Counted from the stretch's first letter, positions 1-6,573 are shown. The stretch: 7,001 nt of DNA from Halieaceae bacterium (GCA_011524755.1 WTJR01000213.1:1-7001), one strand, 5' to 3'. The notes: a model not told the origin generated them from the letters alone. A program made the numbers and translations.

Positions 1-1
1 A

Positions 2-1414
2 AAAACATCGCCCACTGCGGCGGATGCGCGAGACCGATTGGTGGCTGCTGCCTGGTTGCCAGGCGATGTCAGCGCCATGCTTGAGCGCGCCGGTGATTCT
101 GCCTGTAGGCCCGATGACCTCGAAGGCGACTACGGCCTGATCGACGGCAAATACCATCTGTCGCCCGCACAGGCGCAGGCCATTCTTGAGCTGCGACTCA
201 ATCGGCTCACGGGCCTTGAGCACGAGAAGCTACTCCAAGAGTACGCTGACAAAGTTGCTGAAATTGCAGATCTTCTGGAGATCTTAGGTGACCCCGATCG
301 ATTAAGGTCCGTCATTCGAGAGGAGCTCGAGGAGCTCGTAGAGGACTTTGGTGATGATCGTCTCACTGAAATCACCGATTCCGCGCACGATCTGACCGTT
401 GAAGACTTGATTACCGAAGAAGATCGTGTCGTCACCATCTCGCACCAGGGGTACGCAAAAACACAGTCTCTGACCGACTACCAGGCGCAACGTCGTGGCG
501 GTACCGGTCGGAGTGCAACGGCAGTGAAAGATGAGGACTTCGTCGAGCACTTGTTGATTGCGAGCACTCACGCGACAGTTCTGTGTTTCTCGAATCTCGG
601 CAAGGTGTATTGGCTAAAAGTGTTCCATATTCCGCTGGCCAGTCGAAACTCGCGAGGTCGCCCTATGGTGAACTTGCTGCCGCTAGACGAAGAAGAGCGC
701 ATCACGTCTATCTTGCCCATCGACGGGTATGACGAGAATCAGTTCATCTTTATGGCGACGGCGAATGGCACCGTGAAGAAAACGGCGGCCACACAGTTCT
801 CCCGTCAGCGAAGTGTTGGCTTGCGAGCGATTGAGCTGGAAGAAGATGACGTGCTGGTCGGCACAGCCATTACGGACGGTAACAGCGACATCATGCTGTT
901 TTCGACCGAAGGTAAGGCGACGCGCTTCAATGAAGGCCAGGTTAGAGCCATGGGTCGCACCGCGAGAGGTGTCCGGGGTATCAACCTTGCCGCTGGTCAC
1001 AAACTTATCTCGCTCATTGTGCCAAAAGAGGGCGGTCGTATTCTGACTGTCACAGAAAATGGTTACGGTAAGCGCACCGAGAATGCGGAATTTCCTGCGA
1101 AGGGTCGCGGTGGCAAGGGCGTTATCGCTATGTCCACATCAGAACGCAACGGTTCGCTTGTGGGTGCGGTTCAAGTTTGGGACGGCGACGAAATGATGCT
1201 GATCTCCAATCAGGGCACAGCGGTTCGAACACGTGTCGATGAAGTGAGTCTGTTAGGCCGAAATACGCAGGGTGTCAGAGTCATACGAACCCGGGACGGT
1301 GAAGCGCTGGTGAGCGTGAGCCGAATCGCTGAGGACGATGACGCAGCAGAACCGGCTCAACCCGTCGTGACAGACGAAGACTCGGATAGCGGTAGCAACG
1401 AGACAGAAGAGTGA
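2..1414 (+). CDS. gyrA: DNA gyrase subunit A, 3' portion (5' end outside window)
   Basis: Catalytic subunit of the type II topoisomerase that introduces negative supercoils, acting as GyrA2GyrB2 on chromosomal DNA. The frame is open from base 2, so the gene enters from the left edge and 470 codons are visible. The TTG at 38 is only an internal codon. Visible residues 1 to about 130 are the end of the breakage-reunion domain and coiled coil (QAQAILELRL, LTGLEHEKLL, then an acid-rich helix). From about 130 (LITEEDRVVTISHQGY) to about 440 lies the six-bladed DNA-wrapping C-terminal domain, with repeated blade motifs such as RGRPMVNLLPL, NGTVKK, GRTARGVRGI and GRNTQGVRVI. The catalytic tyrosine and the quinolone-resistance region lie upstream of the window. 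A low-complexity acidic tail (visible residues 443-470) ends the protein. The long Pseudomonas aeruginosa-type insertion before the FMATA strand is absent. The stop overlaps the start of serC. Identification is secure by close resemblance to E. coli and Pseudomonas GyrA. Confidence 0.97.
   Translation, partial: KTSPTAADARDRLVAAAWLPGDVSAMLERAGDSACRPDDLEGDYGLIDGKYHLSPAQAQAILELRLNRLTGLEHEKLLQEYADKVAEIADLLEILGDPDRLRSVIREELEELVEDFGDDRLTEITDSAHDLTVEDLITEEDRVVTISHQGYAKTQSLTDYQAQRRGGTGRSATAVKDEDFVEHLLIASTHATVLCFSNLGKVYWLKVFHIPLASRNSRGRPMVNLLPLDEEERITSILPIDGYDENQFIFMATANGTVKKTAATQFSRQRSVGLRAIELEEDDVLVGTAITDGNSDIMLFSTEGKATRFNEGQVRAMGRTARGVRGINLAAGHKLISLIVPKEGGRILTVTENGYGKRTENAEFPAKGRGGKGVIAMSTSERNGSLVGAVQVWDGDEMMLISNQGTAVRTRVDEVSLLGRNTQGVRVIRTRDGEALVSVSRIAEDDDAAEPAQPVVTDEDSDSGSNETEE
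488..508 (+). other. gyrA: GyrA-box of the C-terminal domain, variant QRRGGTG
   Basis: These seven codons encode Q-R-R-G-G-T-G on blade 1 of the gyrase C-terminal domain (visible residues 163-169). The family motif, needed for DNA wrapping and supercoiling, is QRRGG(R/K)G. Here the sixth position is Thr (ACC, 503-505) instead of a basic residue. The next residue after the motif is Arg, which might partly compensate. Confidence 0.85.
1411..1414 (+). promoter_or_regulatory. GTGA stop/start overlap of gyrA and serC
   Basis: The GTG start of serC (1411-1413) overlaps the TGA stop of gyrA (1412-1414). Only a purine-rich run (AGAAGA) sits directly before the start, too close to be a well-spaced Shine-Dalgarno. 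Reinitiation by ribosomes finishing gyrA is therefore the likely route of serC translation (inference). The overlap supports the GTG start, since the serC family N-terminus (NFCAGPAALPAEVL) begins only a few codons later and no nearby ATG in frame fits. Confidence 0.7.
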
Positions 1415-2490
1415 CCAGAGCCCATAATTTTTGCGCGGGGCCTGCGGCGCTTCCCGCCGAGGTACTTCAACGCGTCCAAACTGAGCTGCTTGATTGGCAG
1501 GGCGTCGGCGCGTCCATCATGGAGTTAAGCCATCGAAGCCCTGAGTTTGTCGGTGTTGCCGAGCGAGCAGAGCAGTCGTTACGCCGCTTACTGGGTATAG
1601 GTGAGGACTATGCAGTCCTGTTTCAGCAAGGCGGTGCATCACAGCAGTTTGCGTCTGTCCCTCTAAATCTATCTCGCGCTGACGATACGGTGGATCAGGT
1701 CGTCACAGGGCAGTGGTCGAAGAAAGCACTGGCTGAGGGCAAACGACTCGTTAATGTGAACGTCGCCTCAACATCCGAAGATTCGAATTTCTCTACCATA
1801 CAAGCTGAGTCTGACTGGGAATTGACTGAAGGTTCGGCTTACCTGCATTACTGCCCCAATGAAACCATTGGCGGACTCGAGTTCGATTTCGTTCCACACA
1901 CGCTCGCTCCAGTTGTCGCTGATATGTCGTCGACCATCCTCTCGCGACCCATCGACGTGGACCGTTTTGGTGTGATTTATGCGGGCGCTCAGAAGAACAT
2001 CGGTCCAGCGGGCTTGTGTCTGGTTATCGTGAAGCGAGAATTACTGGATCGCGCGCGGTCCGATATTCCAGCCATGCTGAGCTGGAAAATCGCGGCCGAT
2101 AATGACTCCATGTACAACACGCCTCCCACCTTTGCACTCTACCTATCTGGACTCGTGTTCGAGTGGATAGAAGCCAAAGGCGGTCTTGCGGCAATCAAGG
2201 CACTGAACGAAAAAAAGGCGTCAACGCTTTATGCCACTATCGATGACAGTCCTTTTTATAACAATCCTGTGGACGTCCGATATCGTTCGTTAATGAACGT
2301 GCCTTTTACGTTGGCTGATGCATCACTCGATAAGCGGTTCCTGGAGGAAGCAGAGGCTGAGCAGCTACTCAACTTAAAAGGGCACCGCTCGGTGGGTGGT
2401 ATGCGAGCCAGTATCTACAATGCGGTTGAGCAATCGTCCGTTGATGCTTTGTGCGATTTCATGCATCGTTTCGAAACAAAATACGGATAG
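1411..2490 (+). CDS. serC: Phosphoserine aminotransferase
   Basis: Pyridoxal-phosphate-dependent class V aminotransferase that converts 3-phosphohydroxypyruvate and glutamate to phosphoserine and 2-oxoglutarate in serine synthesis. In gammaproteobacteria it also transaminates the 4-phosphoerythronate-derived 2-oxo acid for vitamin B6 synthesis. It is a cytoplasmic homodimer in the family. At 359 residues it matches the usual 360 or so. Visible motifs are NFCAGPAALP at residues 6-15, ELSHRSPEF at 38-46, FQQGGAS at 71-77, the PLP-binding lysine K195 in AGAQKNIGPAG (191-201), and KGHRSVGGMRASIYNA at 323-338. The GTG start is chosen because the conserved N-terminus begins right after it and it overlaps the gyrA stop. 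pheA follows after 12 bases. No anomaly in the active site is seen. Confidence 0.97.
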   Translation: MTRAHNFCAGPAALPAEVLQRVQTELLDWQGVGASIMELSHRSPEFVGVAERAEQSLRRLLGIGEDYAVLFQQGGASQQFASVPLNLSRADDTVDQVVTGQWSKKALAEGKRLVNVNVASTSEDSNFSTIQAESDWELTEGSAYLHYCPNETIGGLEFDFVPHTLAPVVADMSSTILSRPIDVDRFGVIYAGAQKNIGPAGLCLVIVKRELLDRARSDIPAMLSWKIAADNDSMYNTPPTFALYLSGLVFEWIEAKGGLAAIKALNEKKASTLYATIDDSPFYNNPVDVRYRSLMNVPFTLADASLDKRFLEEAEAEQLLNLKGHRSVGGMRASIYNAVEQSSVDALCDFMHRFETKYG

Positions 2491-2502
2491 AGACGATAGA
2501 TC

Positions 2503-3597
2503 ATGGCGTCTGATGATCAATTAGCCGAAATTCGAGCGGACATCGATTCCATCGATAAGCAGTTGCTCGCGTTGATTAACGCGCGGGCCGAGTGCGCGCG
2601 TCGTGTCGCCGAAATTAAGCTGGCTGCCAGCCAAGATGGGGATGCGCTGTTCTACCGTCCCGAGCGGGAAGCGCAGATTTTACGTGCAATCCAAGAGCGT
2701 AACCCGGGGCCCTTACCGGCAGATCAGGCAGCACGCATTTTCCGTGAAATTATGTCGAGCTGTCTGGCCTTAGAGCGCCCCTTAACGGTCGGTTTTTTGG
2801 GTCCTGTAGGCACTTATTCTCAGGCCGCCGCCCTAAAACACTTCGGGCAGTCCGCCATTCTTGAACCCCAGCCCACCATCAGAGATGTCTTTCGATTGGC
2901 AGAAGATCGCGCCTGCGATATGGCCGTGGTACCGGTCGAGAACTCTACCGAGGGTATGGTGGGTCAGACCCTCGATTGCTTCCTGGAGTCGCCGCTTCAG
3001 ATCATTGGTGAGGTTGAGCTGCCTGTCGTACATCATCTGATCGCAGGTGCTTCTCAGGAATTGTCCGACATATCTGTTGTTTGTGGACATGAGCAGGCGC
3101 TTGGTCAGTGCCGGGATTGGCTGGATGCCAATTTGCCCGGTGTTCCCCGAGATGTCTGCCGCAGTAACGGCGAAGCTGCACAGCGTGCGCAGAGTGAGCC
3201 TGGTGTTGCGGCCATTGCTGGCGACCTGGCAGTAGAAACTTACCAGCTCGTGAAGCTGGCTGAGGCGATTCAAGATATTGCGCACAATACAACGCGCTTC
3301 TTTGTTATCGGTCGTGAGACGGTACCCTCGAGCGGTGCTGATAAAACATCCATTCTGATTGCGAGTAGGAATCGACCGGGTGCACTTTTGAACTTGTTAC
3401 GCCCCTTCGAGGAGCGTGGCATTAGTTTGACTCGGATTGATTCCCGACCTTCGAAAACCGAGAAGTGGACGTATATGTTCTTCATCGAGTTTGAGGGGCA
3501 TCTGTCTGACGACGTTGTCCGCGAGGTTATGGCAGCACTAGAGGAAAACTCTATTCTGCTAAAGCCATTGGGTTCTTATCCTAAAGCGCCCATCTGA
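2503..3597 (+). CDS. pheA: Bifunctional chorismate mutase / prephenate dehydratase (P-protein)
   Basis: Converts chorismate to prephenate and then to phenylpyruvate, the committed branch to phenylalanine. Its 364 residues hold three domains. Residues 1 to about 90 are an AroQ chorismate mutase with R11, R28, K39, R55 and E56 matching the E. coli active-site set R11, R28, K39, R51 and E52. Residues about 94-270 are prephenate dehydratase, with VGFLGPVGTYSQAAA at 96-110, VPVENSTEG at 143-151 and the catalytic TRF at 264-266. Residues about 280-360 are the ACT domain for phenylalanine feedback, with GALL at 293-296 and DSRP at 313-316 in place of the E. coli GALV and ESRP. The ATG is preceded by only a weak purine stretch (AGAGACGA). 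The stop shares one base with the tyrA start. Here no hisC lies between the two genes, unlike in Pseudomonas. Confidence 0.97.
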   Translation: MASDDQLAEIRADIDSIDKQLLALINARAECARRVAEIKLAASQDGDALFYRPEREAQILRAIQERNPGPLPADQAARIFREIMSSCLALERPLTVGFLGPVGTYSQAAALKHFGQSAILEPQPTIRDVFRLAEDRACDMAVVPVENSTEGMVGQTLDCFLESPLQIIGEVELPVVHHLIAGASQELSDISVVCGHEQALGQCRDWLDANLPGVPRDVCRSNGEAAQRAQSEPGVAAIAGDLAVETYQLVKLAEAIQDIAHNTTRFFVIGRETVPSSGADKTSILIASRNRPGALLNLLRPFEERGISLTRIDSRPSKTEKWTYMFFIEFEGHLSDDVVREVMAALEENSILLKPLGSYPKAPI

Positions 3598-3599
3598 TG
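3595..3599 (+). promoter_or_regulatory. TGATG stop/start overlap of pheA and tyrA
   Basis: The TGA of pheA (3595-3597) shares its final A with the ATG of tyrA (3597-3599). Upstream of this ATG I see no Shine-Dalgarno-like purine run (the bases are CCTAAAGCGCCCATC). Translation of tyrA therefore probably depends on reinitiation after pheA, which would tie Phe and Tyr branch enzyme levels together (inference). Confidence 0.7.
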
Positions 3600-4499
3600 A
3601 CACAATTTCAATCTCGCACCGTTGCGTTTATTGGGCTAGGCCTTATTTCGGGCTCCCTCGCTCGCGCCTTGAGAGCGAGTTCCTGGAACGGGACGCTGAC
3701 GGCGTGGGGTCCCAGAGAGGCCAGTTTGCAGCGTGGGCTGGAGCTGGGAGTGATTGACCACTATGAATTGGACTTATCTGAGGTTCTCGCTACGGCCGAC
3801 ATGGTTGTCGTGGGAGCGCCACCAGCCGCAACGGGAGAGATTTTAAAGTCTGTCGTTGATGAGTTGAGCCGGTTGAATCGTTCCCCCGTGGTTACCGACC
3901 TTGCGAGCATTAAAGGTCACGTGATTGATTCCATGGCCTGTGATTATGCGAATTTTGTTCCGGGTCATCCTATTGCGGGCTCAGAGCACAGCGGCGTAGC
4001 GTTCTCTGACGGCGCTTTATTTCGCGGTCGTGAGGTAATTTTGACACCGCTACCGCACACCGCAGCCGATGCGACTGAGCAGGTTAAGGCCATGTGGGAT
4101 CTCACGGGTGCCTACATTCGACAAATGGGTGTTGAAGAGCACGATGCGCTACTCGCGGCAAGCTCGCATATGCCGCATATCGTCGCCTATGCACTCACCC
4201 GAGCTTTGGAGAGAGATGCCTCTGATCCCATGGTGCACGGTGGTGGTGCCTTGCGTGATATGACGCGAATTGCAGGCTCTGACCCGTTGATGTGGACCGA
4301 TATTTCGGTCACTAATCAGACGGCCCTGCTGAACGCGATCGACGGATTTCAAGACGAGATGAGCTCGCTTCGAGATTTAATTACATCGGCCGATGCGGCT
4401 GCACTTCGCGACTACTTTGCAATTTGTCGTGCCCATCGGCGCGCACATGACGACATACTTAACCCCCTTCCTGCGAGTGATTCAGAGGAAACATCATGA
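3597..4499 (+). CDS. tyrA: Prephenate (or arogenate) dehydrogenase
   Basis: Oxidative decarboxylation of prephenate to 4-hydroxyphenylpyruvate, or of arogenate to tyrosine, in the tyrosine branch. This is a stand-alone TyrA of 300 residues with no chorismate mutase or AroA fusion. Residues 8-20 hold the Rossmann start VAFIGLGLISGSL, with Ser18 where the third glycine of GxGxxG usually lies. Strand two ends in AWGPR (36-40) without the acidic residue usual for NAD. The catalytic-histidine motif is GHPIAGSEHSG (123-133, H124). SSHMPHIVAYAL (189-200) and RDMTRIAGSDP (220-230) are the conserved substrate-site segments. No ACT domain is present at the C-terminus. The gene overlaps pheA by one base and aroA by four. 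Family assignment is secure; substrate (prephenate versus arogenate) and cofactor cannot be fixed from the sequence alone. Confidence 0.95.
   Translation: MTQFQSRTVAFIGLGLISGSLARALRASSWNGTLTAWGPREASLQRGLELGVIDHYELDLSEVLATADMVVVGAPPAATGEILKSVVDELSRLNRSPVVTDLASIKGHVIDSMACDYANFVPGHPIAGSEHSGVAFSDGALFRGREVILTPLPHTAADATEQVKAMWDLTGAYIRQMGVEEHDALLAASSHMPHIVAYALTRALERDASDPMVHGGGALRDMTRIAGSDPLMWTDISVTNQTALLNAIDGFQDEMSSLRDLITSADAAALRDYFAICRAHRRAHDDILNPLPASDSEETS
4484..4489 (+). promoter_or_regulatory. Ribosome binding site of aroA inside the tyrA end
   Basis: AGAGGA lies six bases before the aroA ATG (4496-4498) and is the clearest Shine-Dalgarno in the window. The ATG overlaps the tyrA TGA as ATGA. 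aroA can therefore be translated both by coupling and by independent initiation. Confidence 0.7.
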
Positions 4500-5794
4500 A
4501 GTTTTTGGTTGAGCCCGGTGGATCGATAACTGGCTCGTTGCGGGTGCCCGGTGATAAGTCAATGTCGCACCGGACCGTCATGTTTGGCGCGTTGGCCGAG
4601 GGTACGACCACAGCGACAGGATTCCTGGAAGGCCAGGATGCGCTCTGCACCGTCCAGGCGTTTAGAGACATGGGTGTCGTGATTCGTGGCCCCGAGCAAG
4701 GGCGAATTGAAATCGATGGGGTTGGCATGCACGGCCTCAAAGCGCCTGAGAATGTCCTGGATATGGGGAATTCAGGGACGAGTATCCGACTGCTGAGTGG
4801 TTTATTAGCGCCCCAAATCTTCGATTCAGTGATGACAGGCGATGTTTCTCTGCAGAAGCGCCCGATGGGACGTGTAACAACTCCGCTCGCGCTGATGGGT
4901 GCCGTAATAGACAGCGAGGAGGGCAAGCCACCGCTCGCCATCAAAGGCGGTCAGCGCCTTAAAGGTATTCACTACGAGATGCCAATGGCCAGCGCGCAGG
5001 TCAAATCATGCGTATTGCTCGCAGGGATGTACGCAGAGGGACGCACGTCGATAAGCGAGCCTGCAACCACTCGAGATCACACAGAGCGTATGCTCCGAGG
5101 CTTTGGTTACGAGGTAGAGTGCGAGAACGATGTCATTAGTCTGCAGGGTGGTGGCGCGTTGAAAGCGACGTCACTCGATATTCCAGCCGACATTTCATCC
5201 GCAGCTTTCTTTTTGGTTGCGGCATCGATTGCTGAGGGCTCGGATTTGACCCTCGAGCACGTGGGCATGAACCCCACACGTGCCGGCGTGATTACGATTC
5301 TCACGCTCATGGGTGCCGATATAGAAGTGCTGAACGAGCGCGAAGTGGGTGGAGAACCGGTAGCTGATTTGCGCGTTCGGTCAGCACCGTTGACTGGCAT
5401 CGAGATTCCGGAAGACCTCGTGCCACTGGCGATTGATGAGTTCCCCGTACTCTTTATTGCCGCCGCCTGCGCGTCAGGCAAGACAGTTCTGTCGGGTGCA
5501 GAGGAGCTGCGTGTTAAGGAGAGTGACCGTATTGCCTCGATGGCAGAGGGTTTGACACGCCTCGGAATTGAAAACGACGTTCGCGAGGACGGCATTGCCA
5601 TTACCGGCGGTCAAATAACGGGTGGTGAGGTCGATACCTTCCACGACCACCGTATTGCCATGTCTTTCTCCGTCGCGGCGCTTCGCGCGTCAGGACCGAT
5701 TCACGTCAACGATTGTGACCACGTTGCCACCTCCTTTCCCGGTTTTGCTGCGCTTGCTCGCGGTGTCGGATTGAACATAAAAGAAGTGAACTGA
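4496..5794 (+). CDS. aroA: 3-phosphoshikimate 1-carboxyvinyltransferase (EPSP synthase, class II type)
   Basis: Transfers enolpyruvate from PEP to shikimate-3-phosphate, giving EPSP, the sixth step of the shikimate pathway; cytoplasmic. At 432 residues it is of normal length. The sequence carries all four motifs used to define glyphosate-tolerant class II enzymes: GDKS (19-22, with PEP-binding K21), SAQVK (166-170), RDHTE (193-197) and NPTR (259-262). Other conserved segments are GNSGTSIR (91-98), KRPMGRV (121-127), IDEFP (313-317, catalytic D314), RVKESDR (339-345, E342) and HDHRIAMS (383-390). Gly94 sits where the tolerant CP4 enzyme has Ala100. It resembles the AroA half of the Pseudomonas TyrA-AroA fusion, but here it is a separate protein with its own start and Shine-Dalgarno. 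cmk follows after six bases. Confidence 0.97.
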   Translation: MKFLVEPGGSITGSLRVPGDKSMSHRTVMFGALAEGTTTATGFLEGQDALCTVQAFRDMGVVIRGPEQGRIEIDGVGMHGLKAPENVLDMGNSGTSIRLLSGLLAPQIFDSVMTGDVSLQKRPMGRVTTPLALMGAVIDSEEGKPPLAIKGGQRLKGIHYEMPMASAQVKSCVLLAGMYAEGRTSISEPATTRDHTERMLRGFGYEVECENDVISLQGGGALKATSLDIPADISSAAFFLVAASIAEGSDLTLEHVGMNPTRAGVITILTLMGADIEVLNEREVGGEPVADLRVRSAPLTGIEIPEDLVPLAIDEFPVLFIAAACASGKTVLSGAEELRVKESDRIASMAEGLTRLGIENDVREDGIAITGGQITGGEVDTFHDHRIAMSFSVAALRASGPIHVNDCDHVATSFPGFAALARGVGLNIKEVN

Positions 5795-5800
5795 CGTCTT

Positions 5801-6484
5801 ATGGTTCCGGTGATCTGTGTGGATGGCCCAAGCGGCTCAGGTAAAGGAACGCTGTCTCAACGGCTTGCGGGTCATTTGGGTTTCCATTTGCTGGATAGCG
5901 GCGCGCTTTACCGCATTGTCGGATTTGCTGCCTTGGATCAGGGAATCGCTTGGGATGACGAGGCGTCGGTCACGCAGATTGCTCGCGATTTAGATGTGTC
6001 GTTTGTCACCACCGATCTCGGTGTTCGCGTTATTTACCGCGGCAGAGATGTCACGGAACCCGTACGTTCAGTCCGTGGAGGAGAGGGTGCCTCTGCTGTT
6101 GCAGCCATACCCTCTGTTCGAGAGGCCCTGCTCGCCCGTCAACGCGAGTTGGCAGCGGCGCCCGGTCTTATAGCTGATGGGCGAGACATGGGGACTGTTG
6201 TCTTTCCCGATGCGCCCCTGAAGATATTCCTCGAGGCCTCAGCCTTGGCCCGTGCGCAGCGACGACAAAGTCAGTTGCAGCTGCAGGGCGAGGATGTTAG
6301 TCTGCCGCGCCTTTTGGAGGCCATTGAGGCTCGCGATACGAGAGATCGAACACGATCGGTATCGCCACTTGTTCCAGCGGAGGACGCCGTCATCGTCGAC
6401 AGTACCGACCTGACTGCAGATGCCGTGTTTGAACGAGTGCTGTCTCATGTGGTTGCTAAAGGGATAGTGCACTCGGGCGATTAA
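5801..6484 (+). CDS. cmk: Cytidylate kinase
   Basis: Phosphorylates CMP and dCMP to the diphosphates with ATP, in pyrimidine nucleotide recycling. The 227 residues equal the E. coli length. The P-loop is GPSGSGKGT at 9-17 (K15). LLDSGALYR (30-38) is the nucleotide-binding segment. DGRDMGTVVFPDA (126-138) and the lid segment RDTRDRTRSVSPLVPA (178-193) match the E. coli active-site residues: R38, R128, D129, R178, D182 and R185 correspond to R41, R131, D132, R181, D185 and R188. The segment after the CMP-binding loop reads VRSVRGGEGAS (88-98), where the common form is close to RTxEV...AS. The start is an ATG with only a distant, weak purine run upstream, so coupling to aroA six bases before is likely. 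The neighbour rpsA is the standard partner of cmk in proteobacteria. Confidence 0.97.
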   Translation: MVPVICVDGPSGSGKGTLSQRLAGHLGFHLLDSGALYRIVGFAALDQGIAWDDEASVTQIARDLDVSFVTTDLGVRVIYRGRDVTEPVRSVRGGEGASAVAAIPSVREALLARQRELAAAPGLIADGRDMGTVVFPDAPLKIFLEASALARAQRRQSQLQLQGEDVSLPRLLEAIEARDTRDRTRSVSPLVPAEDAVIVDSTDLTADAVFERVLSHVVAKGIVHSGD

Positions 6485-6489
6485 AGGCC

Positions 6490-6517
6490 TTACCCCTCGA
6501 CTCAGTGCGTTTATAAA
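6490..6517 (+). promoter_or_regulatory. Possible sigma-70 promoter for rpsA
   Basis: TATAAA at 6512-6517 matches five of six bases of the -10 consensus. The bases upstream (TTACCC at 6490-6495, 16-base spacing, or CTTACC at 6489-6494, 17-base spacing) match the -35 consensus at only three positions. It lies in the only sizeable intergenic gap and would give a leader of about 55-60 bases. Separate rpsA promoters are known in E. coli; for this sequence the call is an inference. Confidence 0.4.
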
Positions 6518-6544
6518 TCGACCCAGCCGGGTAAGACGGTTGGT

Positions 6545-6561
6545 GCTGCGATGTTTGCAGC
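6545..6561 (+). promoter_or_regulatory. Hairpin in the rpsA leader
   Basis: GCTGC (6545-6549) and GCAGC (6557-6561) can pair around a seven-base loop GATGTTT, with a further T-G wobble pair (6544/6562). It ends 19 bases before the rpsA ATG, so the start region itself would stay single-stranded. No U-run follows, so it is not a terminator. In E. coli a structured leader mediates S1 autoregulation; a similar role here is inference. Confidence 0.45.
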
Positions 6562-6569
6562 GATAAGAC

Positions 6570-6573
6570 AGGT
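6570..6573 (+). promoter_or_regulatory. Weak ribosome binding site of rpsA
   Basis: AGGT lies seven bases before the rpsA ATG (6581-6583) and could pair with ACCT near the 16S rRNA 3' end. It is short for such a highly made protein, which resembles the non-canonical initiation region of E. coli rpsA. An out-of-frame ATG (6574-6576) immediately follows AGGT and is too close to it to be the normal start. Confidence 0.45.

Noticed and set aside
38..40. TTG as start of the first gene
   Set aside because: The frame is open upstream to base 2 and those codons (K-T-S-P-T-A-A-D-A) align with internal GyrA sequence, so this is a partial gene and not a new start.
2833..3285. 150-codon minus-strand frame, and a second overlapping minus-strand one
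   Set aside because: Both sit opposite the prephenate dehydratase domain of pheA and show no family features.
4470..4500. Programmed frameshift making a TyrA-AroA fusion
   Set aside because: No slippery heptamer is visible before the ATGA overlap, and aroA has a good Shine-Dalgarno and a family-typical N-terminus.
4459..4944. 161-codon open frame on the minus strand
   Set aside because: It lies antisense to the end of tyrA and the start of aroA, shows no recognisable motif, and is rich in Ser/Pro as expected for the complement of coding sequence.
5107..5601. 164-codon open frame on the minus strand
   Set aside because: It is antisense to the strongly conserved centre of aroA and is Ser/Arg-rich with no domain; judged a shadow.
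6484..6491. AAGGCCTT palindrome at the cmk stop as a terminator or operator
   Set aside because: It is only eight bases with no loop and no U-run; by chance such sites are common.
6465..6509. Inverted repeat GCACT/AGTGC around the cmk end as a terminator
   Set aside because: The arms are five bases with a loop of about 30 and no following U-run, so a stable terminator is not supported.
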